Positions 36,112-46,264 of a DNA stretch of 64,000 nucleotides are shown here, piece after piece. Numbering within the stretch: the stretch's first letter is position 1; each line of letters begins with the position of its first letter. The translations under genes were made by a program, and so were the position numbers. The notes under the pieces are model-generated. The model was not told where the DNA came from. It saw only the letters and a program-made list of their open reading frames with translations, and searched no databases. Source of the DNA: Hydnum rufescens UP504. Lineage: Eukaryota > Basidiomycota > Agaricomycetes > Cantharellales > Hydnaceae. The stretch lies in assembly GCA_014904985.1 (NCBI GenBank), contig MU129091.1, forward strand, positions 1 to 64,000, in the 5' to 3' direction.

Positions 36112-38660
36112 ATGGCATCGAAGCAGCTCAAGGAAATCACGGTGGAAGAGTGGCCCAGGTCGGCTATCCTTTCTTTCTTTGCGGTCGCTCAGCTGAGCAT
36201 CGTTGGACCCCTCTGGGACTCACAGCACAATCAAGATGGAGACCTGTGGGTCATCATAGATGCAAAGGTGTTCGACTTATCCAAGTTTTCTGCTATTCAT
36301 CCTGGAGGAAAGGCTGTGCTCCTTGCCGACGACGTTCGTGAGTACGCCCCCCTTCTCTTCTCTGCGCTGCCAATTGAAATCACCAAAGGGGGCCAGGATG
36401 TCACCGAGCTCTTTTATAGCCTGCACAAGTCAGAGGTCCTGCTCAGACCCCAGTATGCCCGTCTCCGGAAAGGTATTGTCAAAGGCCAGGAAGAGCAATT
36501 CGCACCCCTTCCACATGGATCGTTGAGTCCGATCCCGTACGGCGGTGGGGACCAATCTTTATGCTTCGAGAATTAGCTACTGAGATTATTGGCCTCAGAG
36601 CCCCAGTGGTTATCCAAGGGATTCTCTTCCCTTACTATGGCGACGTCAGTAATTGATTATGGTCGGTCCAGTCCAGATCGCTGATCATTGCTTCTGTCTC
36701 TGATAGAGTCATCGCCGGGTTCAAAAGGTTCTCCGCACGCTTATGGATGAGGTACCGAATGCTTCGAATTCCGTTCACTATGAACCGTGACTCATCCCAT
36801 TTGCCCCAGGTTCTCAGATCTGAAGCTCAGGACATCGAGAGCTCGGGACAGAGAATCTCCCAGAAGGTATTCGAGATCGGGGGGTGAGTAGAATTCAAAT
36901 TGCTTTATCCATGACGTATTATCCCAATCTCATGACGAGCTCTCGGGTTCAGGGAATATCAGCTTCACGCTACCCGCCTCGGACCAGGGAAACATCTTAA
37001 GGGCCTCACCCTAGTGGGCGGGGCTGTCAAGCCCGAAGAATTTGACTACTTCCACGAACTAATCATCCATCAAGAACTTGCCAGGTCTGGTTACCGGACT
37101 TTCCAGGATGCGTACTGGGTTGGGGCTGTAATCGGCCTTCCTCCCGTCCTGAACTTCGGAAGACCCGAAATCCAACACATAGTTCCCGACATTTTCGCTG
37201 GAAAGAAGTTTATCAGTCTTGCGATCTCTGAGGCCTTCGCCGGGAGCGATGTTGCTGGGATTCGGTGCACGGCCAAACTGAGCGATGACAAAAAGTTCTG
37301 GATCGTCAATGGTTCAAAGAAATGGATTACAAACGGGCATTTCTCAGATTACTTCTCGGTTTGTACATTATCCCTGGGGCAAAGGGACGCTCTTGATTAA
37401 GTCTTCGATTTTACAGACTGGTGTCCGCACTGACGTTTGTTTTCCTATACTTTTTACTCCTACTCTTACATCCTAACCACTCATCGCTGTAATTCAGAAA
37501 GGACTTACGATGCTCTTGATTCCCCGGGGACCAGGCGTTGAAACCAAGCCGATCAAGACGGCGTATTCACCAGCTGCGGGGACCGCGTACATTACCTTCG
37601 ACAATGTAAAGGTTCCAATTGAGAACACCCTCGGCGAGGTCAACCAAGGCCTTAAAGTGATTCTAAGCAATTTCAACCATGAGCGCTGGGTGATCGTCGC
37701 AAATGCAGTCCAAGGGCAGAGAAATATCGTTGATGCGGCCCTAAGGTGCGGAGAACCCCAGTGGCATCTGCATCGAAGTGCTTTACGAGATATCCTAACA
37801 TCGCGTGGTCATCCCCCAGATGGGCATCCCAGCGCAAGGCATTTGGCAAGCCTCTCATCGAGCTTGCCATCGTACGCGCCAAGTAAGGTTCAACTGTGCA
37901 CCGCCTCGGCCTCAGTCCCTCACAGAATCCTCATCATCTCCAGACTTGCACAGATGATCTCACGTGCAGAGAGTTCCCAGACGTGGTTAGAACACATCAG
38001 TACGCCGCCTCTATTGAGCTGCTCCTCTAGATTTCTTCTCGCCTGCTGATGCACCCTCTCGCAGCTTATCAGATGAACCACATGGTTAGTTGAACGGTAG
38101 ATTTCATGGCTCCCCTATATGACTTCTTACTCCCCATTTCGGACTTCAGACCTACGCCGAGCAGTCTCAATATTTGGCTGGGTGAGTTTCATAGTGGATT
38201 CCATTCGTTGTTTCTACCTCTCACAACATGACCATATGCTTCAGTCCCATGGCTTTGCTTAAACAGTACATCAGTGGAGTTGGGCAAGACACAGCCCGTG
38301 ACGTCACCCAGGTATGCATCTTCCTGTCTCCACTACTTTCCGCATTTCTCATTCAACCTCTCCCCTCCAAGATTTTCGGAGGCCGAGCCGTACGTCCATG
38401 GTAGATTCGTGAGGGACATGACAACCTTATCTCATCCAAAATTTCTTTCCTGAATAGATTACGCAATCTGGCTTGGGTGCTGCTGTCGAGCTTTTCCATC
38501 GTACGATTGCCTACGATGCCATTCTCGGTGGCTGTAAGTTTGTTTCGTGATTAGTACCCAATCCTATTGCTGAACTGCACGTCTCACAGCGGAAGATGTG
38601 CTCGCGGACTTGGGGGTACGGCAGGCCCAGAAGTTCATCCCCAAGAACGCTCGCTTGTAA
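36112..38660 (+). CDS. Cytochrome b5/acyl-CoA dehydrogenase fusion, probably peroxisomal
   Basis: An FAD-dependent acyl-CoA oxidising enzyme with an N-terminal cytochrome b5 domain. The b5 part reads HNQDGDLWVIIDAKVFDLSK and the haem-ligand HPGG (about 36,220-36,315). The dehydrogenase part has SKGFSSPYYG, the FAD/substrate motif ISEAFAGSDVAGIRCTA (about 37,220-37,270), WIVNGSKKWITNG, FNHERW (about 37,670), WASQRKAFGKPLIELAIVRA after an intron, QSGLGAAVELFHR and the end PKNARL. Fungal acyl-CoA dehydrogenases with a b5 domain are an established family. About a dozen short introns restore a continuous frame, for example 37,752-37,819, 37,885-37,944 and 37,998-38,060. The C-terminal ARL fits a PTS1 peroxisomal signal; location and a fatty-acid beta-oxidation role are inferred from it. 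How exon 1 joins before HNQDG is uncertain. Confidence 0.88.
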
Positions 38661-39472
38661 GTAGGGCGAAGTTTGCTTCTTCGTGGGGGCACGCCGAGGT
38701 GGTACGCTAGCTTCGGTGTCAATCTTTTCTTCCCTTTCACCTTCAAACTCACTTTCACCATATTCAAGTGATCTCCTTTCGGAATTATGGATGCTCATCT
38801 TACGACAATTTGTGGATCATCTATCATTCGACCTGATATTTAGAGTGCTTGTGACTCCGTTTATGCCCTTTGTACTGTGTTTTTTCTCTATAAATCCTTC
38901 AATGGCACGTGTGAAGTACCAGGAGCGCGGTGGTGCTGATACGAATCTTCGGAATAAACATCATTTCCCAGGCACCCTTGCTGACATCGATGACGATCAA
39001 GGACCACTGCTTCTCAGGAAAGTTGTCGGAGTCGCAAGGGGCTCCTTGTGAGCAGAGTTTCCCTCTCAGCGGCTGAGATCATGGATCCCCACTCGAGGCT
39101 GTGTCGCTCGAACTAAGTGCGATAAATAGGGGTATTACTCCAGCCATCGTGTTCCCGAATGGACCCAAGTATCCCCTTATTAGCTTATGAAAATTGGTAG
39201 TGTTCCCACTAATGGTTCAGTGGAAGAATCGAGTCGAGTGTTGAGCACTTTGTTACTCAAATGGTAGAAGTCGATAGGTTTGAGGCTCTGATGACAGCAA
39301 CATGAAGCTGTCTGTTTCAAAAAATTCCACAAAGGCCTTGAGGCAACCCTAATTTAAATCGGTCGTAGACATCTGGCCACTGAAGAAATGAGATTCGGGT
39401 CGACCGATCACCGGAAACTGCCGCAAAGCGCGACGCGCCTATCTATGCCGCCTCGTATTACGCTCGTTCTCC
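38661..39472. other. Intergenic, no gene recognised
   Basis: Open frames here (e.g. 38,683-39,051) lack recognisable motifs and lie directly after the upstream stop. It probably holds the 3' UTR of the dehydrogenase and the promoter of the next gene. Confidence 0.5.
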
Positions 39473-41993
39473 ATGCCACTCACTGCAGCACGTGTGCCTC
39501 TTAATGCGACAAATCTATTATCTACTCCATATCGAAAGCCCTCTGGTGATCGTGCAGTCGAAGAATTCGTGAAGCAGCAGAGCCGTTTTGCAAAGCAGTA
39601 CAGAAAGGATGGTGCCAGCGATTTCCAATCATGGGGAGTGAAGGAATCAATTCCATCTGGCTCTTCTCTCCCGCGCAACTCGATAGCTACTGCGGCAGCC
39701 AGAGCGATCACGTCCTTCAGTCCTCTATTGCAAGCTAGGGTCTCCAAACGTCTACTCGAGACAGCCCACAACATCCCACAAGACAGTCCACTGAAATCTT
39801 CAATAGCAGCCAAACCTCGCAATGTCCGTGCACACGCTCCGGAAAACGATACTGGGAGTCTCGATGAGCACGAAGCGCGTAAATATGCGAACCTCACGGT
39901 AGTTATAATGCTGTAATCATCCTAACGGGTGGCCCTTCGTAGGTCTTGCTGAACGTAGGGAAAGACGCCGCGCCAAAAAGGCCATTATTGACCCCCCTCC
40001 ACCGCTTTCCTGCTCCCCATCTTCCTCAATCGCCAGTGCGCCTCAGCCCTCGCCAAAGAAAGCACATCGCTCAAAACGTTCCAAGAAGCAGCGCTCTCAT
40101 GAAGCCCCGCTGAAGGATCCAGACGTCGATAATGATCAAGACCGCTCAAGTGACAGCACTCCACGAAAGGAGAAGAAGAAGAGGGTCAAATTAGCGCCTG
40201 GTCTTGCTTTGATGCAGAACTTCTTACCAACCAACGTAGCAAGAAGTAGAATAACCGTGGGGTCCTTATTTAACTTGCACTGGGTCACCAGCGGCTAAAT
40301 CTAGGGACACTATTAGCTCAAGCCGGCTCCTAAAATTGGCGTATTCAACAAAGGAGTTGCCTCAGCACGGACCAAAGTTGATCACCAGAAATCTGGGTAT
40401 ACATCGAAGAACAATAGAGGCAGAGGCTCCAAAAAGAAATCTGGTATGCTTGGGTCGATAATTTGTGTTTCCGCAGAGTCAACCTCGGAGATAATTTTAC
40501 CAGGTGTACAAACTGTCTTTACTGAGGCCCTTTTCTTGAATCGGACTCGTCCGCGGAAGTCTTCGCCCGAGGCGTCGCACTCGAGCACCTCCAGGTCGTT
40601 CTCTCATCGGTCTCATGAACACTCTCACAATCGATCTGCTCGTCGTGAGAAATCTCGGAGAAAGGCCTCTCGAAAAAGCAGATCTCCATCAGTGAATTCC
40701 ACAGAACCCGTTCGTACCCTGAAACTGCAACCGAGGACTGTTTCCCGATTCTTCCCTCGTGCAGTGACGCCTACCCCTGCAGAATACCCCGAAGAAGAAG
40801 TGGTGCCTTTGGGCGTTGAAAATCAACTTCATGGCCCACATACGTCAAGACCCGAGGGTGGCGAAGAAGGACCCTCGTCGCCCCCATGGGAGATCGACTG
40901 GGAAGACGAAGGATTCTCATTACCGAATATCGACGTTCCGCATGTCCAGAACCTCGTAGACCCGGGCCACAAATCAGTCGAAGCTCCTTCACCTCTCCTT
41001 CTGGATGAAACCATCTCTCCCCAGGACATGGCTATGGGCCGGATCCAGGAACACGATTTCCAGGTCCCAATTCCACTCTGTGTTGGAAATACTGAGGATG
41101 TCGATTGTCCCGCCGACACCTATTCTGTAGCATGCGATATCAGTACGCCTGACGGCTATGTAGTACATGCCGGTTCAGCACGAGACCGCCCTCATCTCCC
41201 ACCTTGCATCACGTCTAACACTCATTATGATTATTCTATCGGTCCTCATGTCCAAGGTACCTCGAACGCCCTTGTGATTCCAGCCTCTCATACAGCCTTA
41301 CAAGAACCTGCATACGATTCAATGACGGCGATTCCGTCATATTATTATTTCCCACCTCCTCAGTCGGCAGGTCAACTTGAACACCATGACCACGCTCTTT
41401 ACCAGCCTGAGAACAATATGGACGACAGCGCCCCTGATAGATACGTGAACCAACCACAGCACACCACGACGCCCAATGTGGAATTCGCGAATGGTTTCTT
41501 TGAGGAAGAGCCACCCTGGATTCCATTTGACCAAACCACGCCTCTGGTCCAGGACTCCGCGTATGAATTGGCTCGACAAGATGTTTACGATATCGGCCCG
41601 TCCCCAGCTTACTTTTTTTCTGAGCCTCCACCAGATTGCAACCCCCGTCTCGACGATTCATACTTTGGTATGGAACCCGAGTTATACAGTGAGGAGGACA
41701 TGTTCTCGAGCACAGTTCGGCCACGACGAGACGGTATCCATGTGCATGATACCCACGTGTTCCACCCTCCGCCGCACGAGTGGCGGTCCCCAATGCCTCG
41801 TTCCCATTCGGCCGCGGTCGAGGAAGACGACAGGATGAGTGCAGATTTGGATTTGGTTCAAGGCGAGCAGCAGCAACAACAGCAGTTTTTCCGACAAGGA
41901 CGGGCGCTCCTTCTTGGAGTGGAGAGCCTCGTCTGGGGCGGCTCGGGCCAGAAAGATGTGGAAATGGAGCTTGCAAGGTCACTTGGTTGCTAG
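39473..41993 (+). CDS. Large, mostly disordered protein of unknown function
   Basis: I do not recognise the family. Three exons fit well: 39,473-39,878 (donor gtaaat), 39,943-40,256 (donor gtgggg) and 40,317-41,993. They give about 798 residues, with phase kept at both junctions. The first junction makes EHEARLAERRERRRAKKAII, a basic helical stretch. Next are a Ser/Lys-rich part (KKAHRSKRSKK, RKEKKKRVKLAPGLALMQNF) and a short conserved-looking block (KPAPKIGVFNKGVASARTKV). A very Ser/Arg-rich stretch follows (SHRSHEHSHNRSARREKSRR), then a long acidic/Pro-rich region. A Gln run sits near the end (QQQQQQ, about 41,868) and the terminus is VEMELARSLGC. The basic stretches suggest a nuclear protein; nothing more can be said. 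The next gene is convergent. Confidence 0.65.
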
Positions 41994-42239
41994 CGAGCAT
42001 TGGGTAAGAAGAGGCAGACGATCTTGAAAGAGAGCTGCAGGCAGGAAAAGCATGGTTGGTTGAAGGTGAAGCGAGGTAGTAGAGACCACTCGCATGTATC
42101 CATTGAGAGTACAGTACAGAATGTATGTCCTAGTTGTCGAGAACCTGATCGGCCAGTCCACACCTTACTTCTTAAGCGCGCATCAATCGAGAGAGTATAG
42201 AACAAATACAAGTGTGTCCGATTATTGCCGGGGCCTTCC

Positions 42240-43723
42240 TCATCCGCTAGCACTACATATAGATAAATCCTTCATCTCCTGGAGAACGTTCTCGACCTAT
42301 GCAAGTCAAAAATTAATGAGTCCCCGGCCGGTAACAGCACGATGGGAACTCAGTGAGAGAGAGAGAGAGAGAGGGAGAAAACTCGCCTGGGAATCCAGCT
42401 GGCCCGCCGCATAATCGTCGCGGACATTATCAGGAAAGTACCTCTGCACGCCGCCGAGTTTCTCGTATCCCTCTTCGGCGAATTTAGACTGGAGGCGGAT
42501 CATGGCCTCGAAGCTGGGGTCGAAGAAGGGTACGCGCAGGTCGAGGAACTGGGGGAGCTCTGTGATGAGCTGCTCATTCAGAACGTCGAATATCGCCTTG
42601 GCCTCTTCGTACTCTTTCTCGGCCTGGATGTTTTTTTTTTTTCCGTGATTTTTAGAATAATGCGGGGGAAGAAAGGAAAGAATGAAACTTGCCCTTGGTA
42701 GTTTGGTTGGATCGTTGTCTGGTTTTCCTTCGAGTTTCCGCAGTTTGCTTCGGGCGGCGTCGTAATCAAGGAGCTAAGGGAGTTTTCAATTCAGATGTGA
42801 GCTCGTGGGAGGGAACATGGAACAAGGGGACGCGTGTGTGGAGGAGCAAGGATGAAAAACCTTTTTGTTCCGCTTGTCGATCAATCCGTTGATGGCAGGG
42901 AAATATGATACCATCTTTCCGGCGGGCTCAGAACGGCTACTCGAAATGCTTGGTCCTTGGGAGAAAGAAGAGTAAAAAGTAAGGAAGATATCATGTGCCG
43001 CGGGGCTGATGCAGCTAGGCTGGCCAGAAAAGGAAATGATACATCACCATCTGGGAAGAGGCCAAGGAATCGAGCTCATCCACTGATCTTCGATAGGCAC
43101 TGGCGGCCATGGCGCCATCAGACATTCGATCACCCGCATTGTAGAATACGTCGATGCTTTCGGATACTTTGACCTGGGTCCCTGCCAATGCTAAAAGAAC
43201 ACAACGCAGAATGCCACATGAGGATAGAGAGAGAGATGCAGAAAGTGCTGCATGGATCGACAAAGGACACACTTCGCATGGCATCGAGGAAAGTCTTGCT
43301 ATCTTTTTGGAGCGCGAGGGCTTCCCTTTCATAGCTACGAAAAAGGGAGAAGAACTGTTGGGACCTTGCATGCGGGGTACGGGGGGGGGAAGGTAAAGCG
43401 AGACATAGACTGACGCTTTGAACTTGGCACTCTCCTCGGCGAAATCGCGATCGACTGTGCGTTCTATTTGGCCAGTCTTTTGCATTAACTATAGCGAGGG
43501 AGGGAGGGAGGACTCAGATGGTTGGATCCAACTGGTATAGGCCGAATGCAATGATTACCGTTGTTCCAGCCCGATTGACGGACTTCTTGAAACTAGGGAG
43601 CAATCATTCAAGTCAGGAAATAATGCAGGCTTGTAGTATAAGGATACAACGCACCCGGACCTGTGGGCGCCATGTAAGCGGTGTGTAGTTATTGGTAAGT
43701 TGGTCCAGGACTCACCAACTCAT
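42240..43723 (-). CDS. RVS161: BAR-domain protein Rvs161 (amphiphysin homologue)
   Basis: A membrane-curving BAR protein that pairs with Rvs167 in endocytic vesicle scission and cell fusion. Readable blocks: MSWSGFKKSVNRAGTT, MQKTGQIERTVDRDFAEES, REALALQKDSKTFLDAMR, ESIDVFYNAGDRMSDGAMAA, EPAGKMVSYFPAINGLIDKR, DYDAARSKLRKLEGKP, FDVLNEQLITELPQFLDLR and EEGYEKLGGVQRYFPDNVRD, ending LQEMKDLSICSASG. The whole gene is BAR domain, as in yeast Rvs161. The 5' end needs an 8-nt first exon (43,716-43,723), a 6-nt microexon (43,655-43,660) and a 34-nt exon (43,559-43,592). Two introns begin with GC (AGG|gcaagt at about 42,696 and CAG|gcgagt at about 42,388). The stop is at 42,240. Confidence 0.9.
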
Positions 43724-46264
43724 GACAAGGTACTTGGTGTTGAGTTCCGGCGCGGGGCGGGCTGCGGGCACGTGGTCTCCTTCCTTATCAAGATTTAAGC
43801 TTTCATACAACATCCATCAGTTGCTGTGAACAGGGAGGGACTTCAACGTGGGGATAAGACGTACTGAAGGGTGGCATCCCTCTCATATGCGCGCAGGTTC
43901 ACATTATGTAAGACGGCGCCCACTGCGGAGATTCATTAAAACCCGATGATTATCGAATTCCTTTCTCTGCTGCGGCTAGTGATAGCTTGGCTGCTTAGGG
44001 GGTGTGTAAACATGGCTAACGGGGATACTGGGTTTGGAATCGAGCCGCGTTCTCGAACACCAAGTCAGTCTTCAATCGCCAAGCATATGTTCTCTCCTTG
44101 CCTTTGTGTCCCATTCTTGTTTGCCGGTGTGAACGGATATCCTGCACTGCATCCTGTGGATTCCTCCCCCTCACCCTGATCCACCTCGACGTATTCCTTT
44201 ACAGGGAGGGGTGACCCCGATTCTGGTATCGATGGCTTGCTCGAGGCACGTACGTTGGCTCTGCTGCTCTTTGCTCAATCCCATATCCCATCAAAACAAC
44301 GCACTGGCAGGGTCGGAGCTACACGCAGCGACCCACCCCGTTGGTCGTTTCTTGGAGCCAGCTACCCCACATTGCTTTCGTTTGTACTACGCGCTGCGAC
44401 GGGCGATATCTGAAGGGGATGCCCTGCATACTACAAACCCGGACGTGACATCTGCGGAAGACTTCTCACGAGGCTTGATAGATGTCATGTCAGGCGTCCC
44501 CATCTTCCGCCGTTGTGGTCGATATCAGTCAGTCATAGTGATTACGATTACTATGCGGGTAAACAAAGGGTGGTACATCCCAAAAGTATGCTTCAAAGTC
44601 GCGTACGATATCTGTTCCTCTTTAGGGCGATGCGGGCTCTTTGGACCGCAAACATGGTGCAAATCGGGGATTGGCCCTCTCCCCCGAATGGGGATCCACT
44701 TATGTAGTGCGTCTTTGATTTCATTTCGCTCATGCTCCTTACAAGAAATGCCCCAACACTCTGTGGGTAAACAAAGGTTGTATATTCTGCTTCAAGTCAC
44801 GTATTTGTTGTTCATTGAAGGCGATGTGAGCCCTTTTGGACTGGGGAGATGGTATAAACCGGAAATATTGACCTTCTCCCCCAAATGGGGAGCCACTCAT
44901 GTTGTGCCGTCTTGCAGTTAATTTTTCCCCTGTCCATACTCCTTTCAAGAAGGGCCTTGACACTCTGTGGGTAAACAAAGTTTGCACATTCCAGAAACTA
45001 TGCTTCAAAGTCACGTATTTTTTCCTCATTGAAGGCGATGTGAGCCCTTTTGGATTAGGAACATGGTATCAACCGAGAATATTGATCTTCTCCCCCCCAG
45101 ATAGGGATTCACTCATGTAGTGCCCTCTTTCTTCTAGTTCATTTCATTTCTCCCCCCACGCTCCATCTTCCTTTCGAGAAGGGCCCCAACAGTCAGGCTT
45201 CCCAAAGTTAAAGCCAGCTGTTCAATTCCTAATACCGTAATAATAATCATGCGGCCATGTCTGCATCCAGTTCCACACTTCTCCGCCCAAATGCGAAGTG
45301 AGGCCACAGCTTGGTCGGTCATCAGGGATAGTTACCCTGATATCTTTGTTTATATAATTCACGATTCCAGGCAATTACTCGTTCCGCTCACTTCGCTTTT
45401 TGTGCTCCCTGGCTCCCTGGAAGATCTCCCAGAGTAGTAGTAGGATTCACTCAAATTCTAGGCGTCCACTTGCGGCGTGTTATGTTTATGGTCCATCTTT
45501 TTGTTTTTATTTTTTATTTTACCAGTAATGCAAATGGCAGGAAAACGTTTGGGGGGCTCATGGGACATTATATCTTGAAACTGGTACTCGGCTGCGTGGC
45601 CCCCGCGCCTCCCGCCGGATCGCCACTAATATAATACTAGCTAGTAAGAACACCAGGTTGCCATCGTTATTTCAGGCTCCCTATGTGGCCCTCGTGAAGA
45701 AGTGTAATCGCGAGACCTCATGTGCACATGTATAGGTTCGGCGCCTATCTCGGACTTTTTTTTTTTTTTTTTTTTTTTTCGTTGTCAGGTGAATAATAGA
45801 AGTATAGTATAATATGGTCATCTAGCTAGATCTCTCGCGCGTGAGGATACATGCCACCGTTTCATCGGTCGCGAACAGCAGGAGATAATTAATCTCAAGG
45901 AGGATGACTCGCCGAATCGTCTCAGGGGTCAAGTTCCGGTCGACGGGTAGGAAATGCATACAACATATTGTGGATAGTTTATAACAGTATACGTGCCGTA
46001 GCGTAGATATTGCACGACATAAAACTAGCAATGCCTGCTATGGTAATTCATAGAGTGTGTGGGTGGAGTGGTAATGCTTGCAAGACAGATAGAAACAGAA
46101 ATGCACGGGGACGACAAAAAAGTTCCAAAATAATCGATGAATGTGATCGTGACAAGACGAAAAGAAAAATGCATTGATCGATGGAGAATGTTCAAAAAAA
46201 ATTTAATAAACAACAAGGTCATCGAAACAAGGGAAGGAAAGCAATACAAAGGCGGCGGTTCAAC
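43724..46264. other. 2.5-kb intergenic region without a recognised gene
   Basis: It holds the RVS161 promoter (left end), open frames with no recognisable domain (43,946-44,179 and 44,211-44,921), a three-copy 205-bp tandem repeat (listed separately), an A+T-rich part with a run of about 22 T at 45,758-45,779, and the 3' flank of the next minus-strand gene. Short segments such as GLIDVMSGVPIFRR (about 44,475) might be relics of a gene, but no family is evident. Confidence 0.5.
44556..45175 (+). repeat. Three tandem copies of a 205-bp unit
   Basis: Units begin at GGGTAAACAAAG at about 44,559, 44,764 and 44,968. Each contains GCTTCAA(A)GTC, CGATG(T/C)G(A)GCCCTTTTGGA-like, a TTCTCCCCC motif and a CTCATGT(A/T)GTGC-like motif. 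Identity drops from the second-third pair to the first-second pair. A frame runs through the first two units by chance of phase. It is not similar to the KDZ minisatellite. Confidence 0.8.

Noticed and set aside
42355..42372. GA microsatellite
   Set aside because: On the gene strand it is the pyrimidine-rich part of an RVS161 intron.
44211..44921. A 236-residue open frame
   Set aside because: Half of it is the 205-bp tandem repeat and no motif is recognisable; kept only as repeat and intergenic notes.
45758..45779. Run of about 22 T as a possible terminator or retroposon tail
   Set aside because: No target duplication or element body next to it; simple homopolymer in A+T-rich intergenic DNA.
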